From Camillea tinctor (lineage: Eukaryota > Ascomycota > Sordariomycetes > Xylariales > Xylariaceae), in contig MU394135.1 of NCBI GenBank assembly GCA_022578605.1, forward strand, positions 81,232-145,231: a stretch of 64,000 nt of DNA, read 5' to 3'. Numbering within the stretch: the first letter of the stretch is position 1; the number at the start of each line of letters is the position of its first letter. The position numbers were made by a program, and so were the translations under genes. Under the pieces are notes generated by a model, which saw only the letters and a program-made list of their open reading frames with translations, did no database searches and was not told the DNA's origin. Shown piece by piece: positions 24,310 to 36,227 of this stretch.

Positions 24310-26746
24310 GGTGATAAGAGACTAAGTTCCTAGTTTGAAAAGGCAAACATGAGTAAACTATTATCGAGTGCCCGGCGTTTATATGTCATGAATAGGTACG
24401 AAGAGTCGTTCGAGTGATGGCTGGAATGTGAGAATATATTAAACTTCGAAGGCATCCGGGTTTATATCTACTTTATGCATCATCTACCAACCAACCATAC
24501 ACTATTCTCGGCAACGTAACCATTCTAGGAGTGATATAGATACAATAGTACTCTACGGATGAAACCTATATTAAAGAGGATTCGTGTTACTACCAACAAC
24601 AGTTATAGCATACATATCGTGAGAAGCTGAGCCACTGCAGCTGCTTACTGATCATCTGATGAACCGAGTGATGGCCCTTGCATAAGATAAGTTCTCGATG
24701 GCATATCCAGCAACTTGCTATTTCAGCCCCCATGCAGCATGAGACATGATACAGATTTGGAGTAGAAAGTGTTGATTTCAACGCTCTAGAGGTTCTATGA
24801 ACGGCCTCGACTAGCGTCGATATATTATCAGTGTGTGGTGCCAATGGTGATAATCTTCCTCGGCAGAGGCGCCACCAACCAACATCGCATAGCCCCCACG
24901 TGTTCTATACATAGGTAGTGCAACCTATAATACTTGAGTGCAGACCTGCATCACGGAAAGAATGTTCCTGATAACGATTTGCTTAAGTTAAAAATAAGAA
25001 AAAGAACAAACATATCAGAAATAGTCTATTAAGTGTTAGAAATTTTTGTATTTTCTAAGTCATAGATTGCAAGTGAAGCTGCCGTTATAGCCGTATAAGT
25101 TTGTTGAAAGGCATTTAGTACATACAATGCTATGCTTGTGGCATGCGCAACCTCCCAACTATACAGGTGTTTTCATCAATGTTATACGGGTCAAGTATGT
25201 GACATATAGAGCTCGCACCAACAAAAGAGTCTGTCACAGTAATATAGTATAGTCAAGATCGACAATTTGAGCAAACATTAAATATAACCATATAACTACC
25301 TAGGTACCTAGGTACATAATCGCCCTATACTCTATCTTATCTGGGTATCATTCAATGAAACTCACTTAGTAATGGACCTTTGCATTGCAACCTGCCGGTA
25401 TGTATACCACGTTAGTTGTCCTATACTAAATGTCACCCAATACCAGATGACAAACATGACCTACCTACCTATCTATTGGTTGAACAGTACGGCATTTAGA
25501 TTCCTTGTGGGATGAATGCGACTTGTGTCACGTAGCCTCGTTGGAGATAAATTGCCCCTTTTGGGTTTGTGCCGCTCCCGCATTTTTAATAATAGCAGCC
25601 GGTAGGACATATGCACATGTCGTGCCGACTAAGCGCCGAATGATTTCACAGCCTTATGAGCAGGCTGGGCTAGGCTACATTCCAAAAGGGTGTCTCAGGC
25701 GTGTAGGACTTCGACACCGTTATCATATAGGACAATCGATACATTAAGATAAGTCTGTATACTATAATACCTTTCTATTATATCATGAAAAAGAACAAAA
25801 AGAAACCTGCTTTTGAAACGGGGACATATAAATACTACTCATATACGCACGCCAAGGTGAAAATGCAATAACGAAGTCTCTAGACGAAGGTAAATGGTAG
25901 TTTATAGCTGAACGGCTGACTCATGCCTTCGCAGTCCGAAGTTAACATTGGGGTCAAATATAACCGTCCTCTCAGAAGGATATTGGTAGCGAGACGCCCC
26001 TGGTGAGAGGTCTATCTCTGGGCATGGGGGCTCAAATGTGACCGTGCTCTCTCTTTTGATCGCTTATCTTGGCCCCTAAGTCGTGATTCAGGCAGAACCA
26101 AACAAAATCACCAACGGCCCCCCTATTCCCCGCCCTATACCTGCGCGTAACACGAGAGTCATAGTTACATAGTTTGTGATTAATCGAGCTGTGATGAACA
26201 TTTTGATGATGTGGCAAGTTTGTATATTCACCAGATACGTTGTCCAAATATCCAATAGGTGGGTATGTCTTGAAAATGTGATGACTCTTGAGAATATAGT
26301 GATTGGGGGGATAAGGGGGTATCATGGAGTCTGTCTGGCCGCCATGTAACCCATATGCCTGGTAGGACTCCTGCCACGATATATGCTAGGCGCGGATGTA
26401 CAAGAATGTGTTTGTGAAGCATAATAATTGTAACCTCTAATCTGCGTCGGGCGCATCTATCAGCTTTGAGAGTGGCGGGCTTTCTTATTCTTAATCTTCC
26501 TACAATGAAGTTTATAAACATATAGGAAAATACTTAAAGTCACTACCTAGGTAATTTCGACACCGATTATCATGTAAGACTTAGATAGTTAAGTGGGCTA
26601 TGATGGGGTTAAATTGCAGAAAGGAGGTATAGGTAGTTGATATTTCAATGGTAATAATATGTAAAGGTTACCCGTCATTTCAGCTGGTAAATATTAAAGT
26701 TCGTGATATTTTTGTTGCTATCTCCAAAGAGCCTAGAAGCCTGTAT
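24310..26746. other. Gene-free stretch
   Basis: About 2.4 kb between two transporter genes. Short frames on both strands (24590-24844, 25505-25747, 26032-26521) show no motif or splice support. Palindromic TACCTAGGTACCTAGGTAC sits near 25300. Confidence 0.5.
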
Positions 26747-28571
26747 TTAAACCATCTCCCTGTTCTCCACCTCGGCCCCCTTGGCTTCCGCCACCGTCTT
26801 TGTCAACTCGTTCGCACCATGGCAGACGTAATTCTTGAATTGTCGTGCCGGGACCCCATTTTGGAACATTTCTTCCAGCTCAACATAGTTGCGACCTTTC
26901 ATCTCCGGAAGGCAGAAGTAGAGATAGACACACATCGGAACCGAGGGTGCAAAGAAGACGAAGCAGATCTTGCCGCCTAGGTTCGCTTGATCTGGGTTGA
27001 TCAGGTATGGCATAGCCTGTAATACCGCACACGATACTGCCGTGGCGGCCATGATGTTGATTGAGTACGTTTTTTGTCTATGTGTTGGGCTTGGTGTCTC
27101 GCCTCCAACAGCGTAGGCCACAGCTCCAAGAGTGGCTTGGTACTATACAGTTTGAAATCGTTAGTAATCTAGTTCTACTTGACAGTTATACGCGTTAGTG
27201 TGTAGAGCCTTACCAGGAAACCCCATAATGTCATGAAAGCGACAGTGGCCTTGAGCGACGCAGGGTTGTTGAGCGTGCTGATGCCACCTATGATTAATAA
27301 ACCTGCCGTCATTGTGATCATGCCACCAACAACCATGGGACGGCGACCGAGGCGGTCAATGAGCGGCCAAGAGCAAACATTGCCGAAAAGCTGGATAGCA
27401 AAGGCTGCCTGTGCCACTCCGAGAGCATTCTGGACGCCAGCAAGCTTGAAATAATATGTCAAGTAGCCACCGACGAAATTGACACCAATGAATTGTTGCG
27501 CAATGTAGACCATGCAGATGATCAAGGTACGACGGCCATTAGATCCCTTAAAGCATTCTAGCCATGAAGATGACTTGTTTTCTTGAGCAATCTCTTGCTC
27601 TTTTAACAAAGCAGCTGTCATGACAGCCATTGCCTCGTTCACATCGAACTTGGGCCCATTAAATTTTCGGAATGCTTTGGCGGCCTCATCACGTCGGTCT
27701 TTAAGAATAAGCCAGGATGGTGACTCTGGTAATATCAATGAGCCGGCAAGGAGGATAGCGGGAGGGACTAGCTGGGTGATGACGGGTATTCTCCACTGCA
27801 TGTCGCCACTATAGCTAGCAGAAGCTGAAAAGACCGCAAGCGAGCTTAACCATTGCCCAATGACAATCATGGTATTCTTTGAGTAGAAAAGTTAGAGGTA
27901 TTCATCTTAGGAGGGGGTTTCTTGTCAATACTGACAACCAAAGCCAAACAAACACCGCGGAGTTTTACAGGAGCCAACTCCGCCACATATACCGGTCCTA
28001 AAGAATGGCCTAGTCCAAAGCCAAAAGACCCAAGTAACTTGCCGCCGAATAGATGAGGGATGGTTGACGAAAAGTACTGAGTCAAGATACCAGCAACACA
28101 TATAAAGCACGCCGTGACGATAACTCGCCTACGACCTAACAAATCGGAAAGAAATCCCGTAGCAAAGGCCGAGATAAAGATTCCGACAGTAGTCGCCGCA
28201 TTTAGGATTTGCTGGTCTTGAGCCGTGATAACGAGCTCGCCCGCGGCTGTTTCGGTGCCAAACCGGTTTAGGAAGCCATCGACGGCAAGGAGGTTACCAA
28301 GCGTGCTATTCTCGTACCCAAAGTTGACGGGGAGCATAAAAATCAGGAGACCTTGAAAGATATAATCCCAGCGGTTAGTTCCGGACCTCGCATATTCTAA
28401 GACATGATGAGTAAATCGTAGGTAAAAAGGCTTACAGAACGACAAAACTCGTTTGTTATCGGAAAAGTCCTTCCATGTGATCTTCGAGTCATCCGGCACC
28501 GGTATATTGGGCTCTTCGGTCCGGACATAGCTTTCCCCAGCCTCCGCGGTCTTAGCGGCGTCGCCAGCCAT
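26747..28571 (-). CDS. MFS sugar porter (SP family)
   Basis: Four exons (28571-28436, 28351-27936, 27876-27214, 27142-26747) give 536 residues. This is a hexose or disaccharide:H+ symporter of the plasma membrane. Motifs: GFLSDLLGRRRVIV (loop 2-3 signature), VYVAELAPVKLRG (PESP-side signature after TM4), LPESPSWLI (the PESPR/PESPSWL motif), AQQFIGVNFVGGYLTYYF (QQxxGxN helix), DRLGRRPMVVGG (second half signature) and LPEMKGRNYVELEEMF at the end. The start MAGDAAKT is preferred over an in-frame ATG at 28619 because the extra 16 residues read as leader and a TATATATATA tract lies between them. Two introns use AAG acceptors (CAAG at 28354, AAAG at 27877), chosen because the alternatives create a stop or lose the conserved VNTMIVIGQW block. 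The nearby spacing suggests an independent gene. Confidence 0.9.
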
Positions 28572-29816
28572 CGAAACAAGTTTTGGGGTATATATATATG
28601 AAATTTTCAACGGAATCAAGCTCAGGTAAAGCAGAATGAACGGAGGGACTCGGCGACACCATGATACTGGGTCAGTGGAGGCCAGATCGGGGAGGTTATA
28701 TACTTTTATTTATACTAATTAAGCGCTCGTATAGTCCCAGACATTCCCCAACCCTTCATAGTGATGGACAGGGACATAGTGGCGCCAAGCCCCATGGAGA
28801 TGCAGAGCTCTAGGGATTCGCAATCGTGGGGCAAATCGCGGGGTTCGCGTGGAGTCCCCAAACATCGTCAGTTCCGATGGGGCGGGTTGGTGGAAACAGG
28901 GTTCGTTTGCACGTGGCTGGTGCTTAATCTTTCCTAGTTCAGACCAGGTGGTGCCATCAGCTTGGCCAGGCGGATCTTGTTGATGTCTGAACCGGGAAAT
29001 ATTAAGTCTCCTTACGTATGATATTTGAATCATATCGGCATATCCAGTTGGCTCATGAGAGGTCGTTTTGATAACTCGTGTTCTGAGAGAGTATGCTTAA
29101 TAAACCTTTAGTATGACATTGAGACATCTATACACTCGAGATAATACTCGCTTCGGAAAATAGTCCAACATATACAGCCTTAGATTATATCGAAATTCAC
29201 TAATGTTTACCATGTACATTAACATGTGTGTAGTTATCTGATGATAGGTGCCCGTGTAAGCTTTTACATTATTACATAGAGAACCCTAACTCCGGCCAAA
29301 ATGAATTTCGTTCTTAAGTTATAATACGCGTGAGTCGTATATTCAAATTTCACTAAGTTAGTAAACTTTCCGATTTAGTAAGATTCCAACAGAATATCTT
29401 GTGTCCGGTAGTACGGTCGTGTCATGGGACATTTTTTTGGATTTCGCCTCTCAAAACCTGTCATCATTTTGTCAAGTCACGAGGGAGCATATGTCTAACC
29501 ACGGATGACTTGAATTGTTTTTAACTAGACATTATCCTTTGCGATATACGGTCTATCTCTTTCATTTATGTTTTGCTTTCTCATTATTTATTAAGATATA
29601 AATTTATGGGAAGAACTGATTCTCAGGACAACCATCTCTCTTAGCCGTGTTAGCAGAAACAGATACGCGTGCATGGGAATACCTGTAGGCACAATATCCA
29701 ATACGGCACGAGTTATATTTTTCAGAAACTAACTCTTCAACGGCGGCTTTTTAAGGAAATCTTCATCTGTAGAAGGCTCCATCATACATTTTAGAAAGAC
29801 GAAAGACCTCGTCAGT
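28572..29816. other. Gene-free stretch
   Basis: Promoter side of the sugar porter and upstream region of the TPR-repeat gene. A TA-rich tract occurs at 28590-28600. A 104-codon minus frame at 28719-29033 has no supporting features. Confidence 0.5.
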
Positions 29817-32267
29817 ATGTCGAGTCCTTGCTGTCCTTTACATTGCCCAAATAAAGAGTTATGGCCCTCCGTTAGCACACTCGAATGGCTAGACAACATA
29901 GCAACACACGCAAGTTCACTTTTCAAATCAGGAAATCTGGTGGATGCGAAAGACGGGTTCATATGTGGTGAAAATCTGATAAATACAGTCGCCCCAGATG
30001 AACTTTCACCAGATGACCGACAGAATTTCTTTATTGAAGCCCGCACACATGTTGCTATGATTCAAATTTACCTTATAATCGACTCCCACGGCTCCAACGA
30101 CTTCAACGACCCCAACAATATGGATGATATCGATGAGGAAATCAAAAAGAAACTCGACGAAGTCGTTACCACATACAAATCCACCAAAGCTAGGCTTGTG
30201 ATCGATATTGCTAGATCGTACTCCTCATCGCTCACAGCCAGGGGGAAATTCGAAAGTGCGGCCCAGGTGCTCCTAGACACAATCAATCTACTCGAAGTTA
30301 TGGTGTTAGATAGGACATATGATCCCGAAATACAAGTTCGAAGAGACCTTGTGGTTTTATATGGATATATGGGCAACAACCAGGGAGCGCTTCAAGAAAT
30401 CAGCACTGCAGATAATCTAGTCAGAAGCAAGTTGTCTCTCTGTAATATTTCGGCAGATCAGGATACGGCTGAAGTGCTCAAGGCAATAGAGGATATGTCG
30501 CCCACAGTCGACGAAGATCACTCTAAGGATATAAGACAGTTATTACACGAGAAAGAAACTGTTCGCTATGCAAGCGCTATAATTGATTTTCTTTGGGGCA
30601 TGGATTACCCGACTTGCCTTCGAAAGTTAGACAGAGCGTATCGTGGTCTGGGAGCTACTTTAGGAGCAGAGCATCCCGAGACCATAGCAGCAGCTGGTCT
30701 GCGAGGTCTACTACTAGCTTATAATGGCCGTTTTCATGAGGCTGAAATTGAGTGTAGCAAAGCTAGCGACTCAATGGTAAAACTATTCGGTGAATTCGAC
30801 GAAAAAACGATAGAAGTGCAAGGCTTTATGGTTGAGATACTCAACATGCAGTCTAAGTTCTTGGAAGCCTCTAGATTAGGGAAATCATTGGACGATAAGC
30901 TAGACGCTTGGTCCTTGAATAATGAATTCTTACAGATGCGAGTCCAGTCCCAGCTAGGCAACTTAAACTTACTAGGTGGTAATTATGATTGCGCTATATA
31001 CCATCTGAGATTTGCTGGAGATATAGCGCACGTTTGCCACGATCCAAACCATCCGGACCTATTACATTACCAGTCCCAACTCTCGCGAGCCTATTTTGAA
31101 ATAGGAGAGCGGGACGAGGCCGAGCGGTGTGCTACGGACGCACTCTGGGGCCAGCTAGAATATTACACACCCGAGCTGTTGAGAGGGAAAGAGGACGGGG
31201 ATCCTTCAGTTCTTGTTGAGCTTATCCAAAATACCAACATGAACCAAAATAGAAACCGAATCCATCCTCGAATACTCTCAACCCTAGAAAATATAGGATT
31301 GATTGAGCAGAAAATGGGGTCATTCGACGAAGGAACAGTCCGTCAGATCTTCATTTTCGTCTTATTCGAGAAGATTCACCTCTTCGGTCAAAGACACATC
31401 TCAACCATTTCTTCAGCTTATGATCTTGGAAAGCTACTAGTATCTAGCAAAGAAACAAGGATGTCATGCAGCCTTGCGAAATTCTGGTTCACATTTGCGT
31501 ATATTCAATTCATGTTACTTCTTGGTCCGGATCATGTCCGAACTATATCAGCCAAGCGTGAACTCATATACGCCAATTTTTATCTACTAAAATGGCAAAA
31601 TTTCGATGATCAATTTATGGCACAGGCCCTACGGGAGTTCGAGAACTCCGACCTGGTGAGCCAGGTATTGCGTCTACCGGAAGATCAGATCGAAGATACC
31701 AAGATAATAGCTAGGCTCCTGTCGGAAGGGGATCTTCTTACAGAAAATAAGCTTGCAGAGGCGGGACGTATCTACACAGATATTGTGCATTCACATGAGT
31801 TGGTGTTAGGTGACTGTCACCCCGAGACTCTCGAGTCTGTCTTTAAGCTTTTTTCAGTCCACATAGGAGAAGGGGACGTAGCTAAGATAAAAGAAACCTC
31901 AAAGTCACTTCTGAAGAGGACACTGGACGAGGAATTTAAAGCCCAAGCATTACTGGAGCATTACCATTGGCACATAGTCGTTGCCGATATGTTACGTAAG
32001 AATGGCTACATAGAAAGTGCCATCGAAATCTTACGTGGTATGCAACAAGATGAAAGTTTGAGAGATGATCGTGAATTACTTTGGATTCCTGCTTGGATGG
32101 AGAAGACTCGTTCGGAATTGCTTGCTCAATGCGAGTCAGATTTCAGTGTTACGGCCCAGGGTTGGTGGTTAACTATACAATACAGAATTGAGCCACAATG
32201 GCCACACGGCTATTGTGAGAACCTTTTGTCTCATGGTAAAACGGGGTTGCTCAACATTCGGTTATAG
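29817..32267 (+). CDS. Tetratricopeptide-repeat protein of unknown function
   Basis: A single uninterrupted exon of 816 residues. Several tandem helical pairs have TPR character of the kinesin-light-chain/TPR_12 type: for example GKFESAAQVLLDTINLLEVM, then GAEHPETIAAAGLRGLLLAY followed by NGRFHEAEIECSKAS, and later GDCHPETLESVFKLF. The HPET/HPDLL phrases at repeat starts are typical of fungal TPR arrays that follow NACHT or NB-ARC domains in NLR proteins, but no nucleotide-binding domain is present here or just upstream. The N-terminus begins MSSPCCPLHCPNKELW with a small cysteine cluster. The start codon is the first in frame and could be wrong. It is AT-rich in codon use compared with the flanking transporters. 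Probably a protein-interaction scaffold; the function is unknown. Confidence 0.7.
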   Translation: MSSPCCPLHCPNKELWPSVSTLEWLDNIATHASSLFKSGNLVDAKDGFICGENLINTVAPDELSPDDRQNFFIEARTHVAMIQIYLIIDSHGSNDFNDPNNMDDIDEEIKKKLDEVVTTYKSTKARLVIDIARSYSSSLTARGKFESAAQVLLDTINLLEVMVLDRTYDPEIQVRRDLVVLYGYMGNNQGALQEISTADNLVRSKLSLCNISADQDTAEVLKAIEDMSPTVDEDHSKDIRQLLHEKETVRYASAIIDFLWGMDYPTCLRKLDRAYRGLGATLGAEHPETIAAAGLRGLLLAYNGRFHEAEIECSKASDSMVKLFGEFDEKTIEVQGFMVEILNMQSKFLEASRLGKSLDDKLDAWSLNNEFLQMRVQSQLGNLNLLGGNYDCAIYHLRFAGDIAHVCHDPNHPDLLHYQSQLSRAYFEIGERDEAERCATDALWGQLEYYTPELLRGKEDGDPSVLVELIQNTNMNQNRNRIHPRILSTLENIGLIEQKMGSFDEGTVRQIFIFVLFEKIHLFGQRHISTISSAYDLGKLLVSSKETRMSCSLAKFWFTFAYIQFMLLLGPDHVRTISAKRELIYANFYLLKWQNFDDQFMAQALREFENSDLVSQVLRLPEDQIEDTKIIARLLSEGDLLTENKLAEAGRIYTDIVHSHELVLGDCHPETLESVFKLFSVHIGEGDVAKIKETSKSLLKRTLDEEFKAQALLEHYHWHIVVADMLRKNGYIESAIEILRGMQQDESLRDDRELLWIPAWMEKTRSELLAQCESDFSVTAQGWWLTIQYRIEPQWPHGYCENLLSHGKTGLLNIRL

Positions 32268-32565
32268 CACTCAGGCAGACAAATACTAGTGGCGGAGGGC
32301 AAAATATGGGTATTAACAGGTGAATATAGAGAACCATCTTTCAATGTGGTGTAGACCCAAGACTAGAGGCACCCATGTATGTATAATGACGAAGGCTTGA
32401 TGAACCAAGTTATATAACGGGTCGGCGGAATCATAGAAATAACCATAAATTTCCTGGTCTAACTTTTTACTCATGCAACAGTATAGGGCATATAGATAGA
32501 GGAAACGCATGGACACACATTCATACAGCATACGATAGGTAAACACCTGCATCAGATTGGATCAT

Positions 32566-34071
32566 CTATCTACCTACTGAGTGACCTAGTGCTTCTGTGA
32601 TCGTATCGTATTTCTTTCCCGAAGCCCCTTTCGACCTGTGGTTAGTCAACTGCACAATAACTCTTTTATATGTTATTAGGCTTGGTGTCCCATCATCTTT
32701 AACTTCGAGTACGAAATGAAGCGCCTGGCCTTTATCGAGCGCCTTGCCAGTAAGTATATCCACCGCACATATCTCTGGTGGTGGAAGTTGCACCTTGACT
32801 ATGGCACCTGTTCTCCCGGCGTCTGTAGCCTCAAAAGATACATCTGGCACTTGATGCCAGTGGACTTGTGAGTGTGACTTGGTAGGCTCCTTATACTGGA
32901 ACCAGCGAAAAGACAGTTTATCCTCGTCGGGATCGTAGCTCTTAGAAGCATCCAGCACGAGTTCAGACTCGGCTTCTGCTTCTATGAATAGCGGTTCGGG
33001 ACCGGAGCTGCTCTCGTTAACCACAACTACCGGCGCATGATTCACCTTTGAGCGATCGTCGGTCAACGTCCACTGCATACGCCCGGCAAAGTCACTCTGG
33101 AATGCGTCTCTCCAGCGCCAGATTGTAGCCTGGTTCGTGACGAATTTCTTGCCGTTCTTGCCTACAACCTCATCCCTTGTATCTGAGTAGTGCTTTGCGG
33201 CACCACCAAGATCGGTCAGCGCGTACCGCCCTCCCCAACTACCCCAGTGAGGATTCTCAGGCGAGCCCAGCCCATTCTGAATGAGGTAGAGGAACGTTGG
33301 GGTGTCCCCTTCCATGATAAAGGAGTAATCTGGATACACCTCGCCCAAGGGGCCGATTTGGATGTTTTTCCCGAGCCACTCCTTCGTAACCTTGGTGATA
33401 TCCGGGCCTCCGTCGTCAAGACGAAAGAGGATATCGCCTGAGATGCCGGTCCAGGCCGCTAGACCGTACTCGCCCCAGGCATGGGTGGAGCATATGTAGA
33501 ATACATCTGGATAATTAACACGGATCCATAAACCCGTGTCATCTTGATCGCTGATGGTATAAACTCGCAACTTCGCGCGAAGCTGTGCGCACTCAGGCTC
33601 GGATCTCGTCCGATGTATGTGCTGTAGGGCTTGCGCGAGCACGTTGGCGCCTCCCCAAGATAGCACCCATAGCGGCTGATCTGATGCATCGAGGCGATCG
33701 ATAAGTAGCGCTGCACCTTCGCTCAGCGGGGCTTCCGGGCGTAAAGCTTCCTTGCCGTAACAGCTAGGTCCGGCCTTGACGATTGAGAGAAGGTATTCCG
33801 CACTTGGATATTGGTTGTCGGGATGGACATGCGCATTCAGATTCGTAACGACTTTTCCGTAGGCTTTGATTATCCTTTCCATGTCCTCGGGATGCACGTT
33901 GGTTCTCATCCAGGTAGAAGTACAGGCGACGAGGCCTTGAATATCAAATTCGTTGCCATAGAGTAGCAGTCTAACAAGAGATTCTGCATCATCAGGCTCG
34001 TTGGATATATCGGATACTACGAACACCCGATGTTTGACGGTGCATAGTCTCAGCCGTGAATGATCTGCCAT
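32566..34071 (-). CDS. DUF1593 (Sde182-like) nucleoside-hydrolase-fold protein
   Basis: One exon of 501 residues. The N-terminal two-thirds (residues 12-330) match the DUF1593 / cellulose-binding Sde182 family, which has a nucleoside-hydrolase-like fold; the opening acidic motif is VVSDISNEPDDAESLVRLLL (residues 18-37), similar to the DxDxxxDD metal site of nucleoside hydrolases. Other marks are LWVLSWGGANVLAQAL and YTISDQDDTGLWIR. The C-terminal third (from about 350) is a beta-sandwich-like domain with the LDASKSYDPDEDKLSFRWF motif, as in the Sde182 C-terminal domain. No signal peptide is seen, although many family members are secreted. The substrate is unknown in fungi. The stop codon overlaps no neighbour. 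Confidence 0.88.
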   Translation of the reverse strand: MADHSRLRLCTVKHRVFVVSDISNEPDDAESLVRLLLYGNEFDIQGLVACTSTWMRTNVHPEDMERIIKAYGKVVTNLNAHVHPDNQYPSAEYLLSIVKAGPSCYGKEALRPEAPLSEGAALLIDRLDASDQPLWVLSWGGANVLAQALQHIHRTRSEPECAQLRAKLRVYTISDQDDTGLWIRVNYPDVFYICSTHAWGEYGLAAWTGISGDILFRLDDGGPDITKVTKEWLGKNIQIGPLGEVYPDYSFIMEGDTPTFLYLIQNGLGSPENPHWGSWGGRYALTDLGGAAKHYSDTRDEVVGKNGKKFVTNQATIWRWRDAFQSDFAGRMQWTLTDDRSKVNHAPVVVVNESSSGPEPLFIEAEAESELVLDASKSYDPDEDKLSFRWFQYKEPTKSHSQVHWHQVPDVSFEATDAGRTGAIVKVQLPPPEICAVDILTGKALDKGQALHFVLEVKDDGTPSLITYKRVIVQLTNHRSKGASGKKYDTITEALGHSVGR

Positions 34072-34280
34072 TTTTCTGGGGTGTAGGAGTATTCAACATA
34101 GACCATCAGTTGTGGGCTTGTAAAAGTGCATAAACACCATCAGCAATTGACGGGTTGCAAATAGTTGTATACCGCATCAAAAAGAACAGCCCGCCTAAAT
34201 CTGGTATTAGACCTGTATGAACGACTTTCACATGTAGAGGATTGAAGTTAACCACAGTCAATCCAGCACAGGATGTGATA

Positions 34281-34545
34281 TTAGTTCCGCTGCCCTCTAT
34301 ATTTGGTATCTGGAGCCCCCTTTTTGACGACCGAATAGGTTACAGCAACTCGCTTGACCTCTCCGAACAGAGTCATTCCACCACCGCCGATTAGCTCTAC
34401 TTAGTAGTGAGCAAATTCGTTTAGACGGCCCCGAATTTCATGCGCTAATTGGTCTTCAACCCTGAAAGCATGGCGTGTGGCCGGGAATTCCACCAGCTCC
34501 CGACCGATGAGGTGCTTAATATTTCCTTTCAGAGAAACGCCCGGA
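34281..34545 (-). pseudogene. Unidentified coding-like relic with an internal stop
   Basis: One minus-strand frame reads HLIGRELVEFPATRHAF then EIRGRLNEFAHY, hits an in-frame TAA, and resumes as VELIGGGGMTLFGEVKRVAV to a stop at 34283-34281. Both halves look protein-like and share the frame, so this is probably the 3' end of a decayed gene. It begins abruptly next to a poly-T/A tract near 34550. I do not recognise the family. Confidence 0.35.
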
Positions 34546-36227
34546 TTTTTTTTTTTCGTGGTTTAGCCAAAGGCCGTCAGAGATGATCTACATACAGGGG
34601 TGCTTTAGGGAACAGTCTAGCTTTCCCGTGTACATGCGTTAGGTAGGTTACAAATTTACGACCGCATTCAGCTCCTCATCCTACATACCCCATAACAGCG
34701 TTACTCCCCGCATTTCCATCACACGGCATGTAGTCATGAACGAAAGACATGATTGAAAAGAACAGAAAGCTAGCTTTGAACAACTGACTGCTCTCTGAAA
34801 ATAATCTTAAGCCGTTGTTTAATCGAGACTGTCATATATAAGCCGAGACATGGAATTATATAAGCGGTTAACATGACTATAATCTAAATTCATGTTCAAT
34901 TGGGAATATAAGAGATTTCTTTAGTGTCTCATACTTCAGCTGCTGTTGAGATTGGTATTGTCCTTCGAAGATATGCCAGGGAAAGGAATGATCACGGAAT
35001 GGGGGCTCTGCGTAAGAACCCAAGCAAGTACTCAGGTAATCCAGATGTTGGAATTATACATGCGATACCGCTACTTATTCCTAGAAACAGTCTCTTAGTT
35101 CTCTAACATAAGAGATACGTACCGCCACGTACGAAGTATATAATGATCTATCAGTCATGACACCATCCTTGCGCCCTTTTCTATCAGCTATCGACCGTCT
35201 TCAGAAGAACCGTACATCAAAGCCAATGACAGAAACAGTAATGTTATCATAAACGCTAGCTGAAGTTTATCACATGTTACGCCGACCTATGCTGACCTAT
35301 CTTGGTATCCTACACGTCTTAAAAATATTTGGACTTGTCGGCGTGAAGAGTAGAAGACAATACAAGACATAGTAGCAAGCCTTTGAATTGACCCGAACCC
35401 TCCTTTTCCGGGAAAAAGCCTTAAGATCTCACCGATCACTCCAATAAGAAGGCCTTAGACTAGCTTTTCCCCTGCAGCTGATAAACTGATTACGCATGTG
35501 AACATAAGATGAACGTGGGGGAATATGATGAAATTTACCTAAGTGCAGGTATATAGTGTATGTAAATGATGGGTAATAGGGCCGTATAGTGGGGTGACAA
35601 CCCCATATTCCAACACCGCAATACGATATATAGGTGGTGTGCTGAGGCGTTTATGTCAAAGAGACTCCATTCGTCCTTCTAGTTATACCCAAGCCTAGAT
35701 TATGAACCATCTCTTTAATGGTGCAAGACATGTGAAAATTTCAATGTTAGATTTAACAATAGTATTTATTAACTAGGCTATGTGCAGAGGCCACATGGTT
35801 ATACCTACAGAATTTATTACGGTCGTATACCCAGTAAAGATGTTACCGGCTGTAAAGTACAATAAGATCATCACCGCAATCTATTGTAGCTGGGAGAGAA
35901 TCATCAGATCAGGCACACCATTGACCAAAATATATTTGCGAAATTTTGGGCCTGTATGTATATTAAGTTATTATATAGTGTTACAAACAAGGTCCTCCAT
36001 TGTTGTTTGTCCCCCCATCTTACCCATCTATCTAGGTATTCTCTATGTGTGTTTGGTGGCGTTGCGCTGCAACGCTTCATTGCTTTTTCTGCAAACCACC
36101 ACACCACACTGAGGCGCCTGACACTCAGCTCGCTTACGTTCAACATCAATCACAGTCACGATGAGAACAAACCATTGTCAACCCCGCTCTATAGTAGTTA
36201 TTGATAAGAACAACAAAATCCCTCAAG
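34546..36227. other. Gene-free stretch
   Basis: About 1.7 kb of AT-rich spacer before the MATE-like gene. Frames at 34924-35106 and 35780-36204 lack coding character. The last 100 bp are the likely promoter of the MATE-like gene. Confidence 0.5.
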
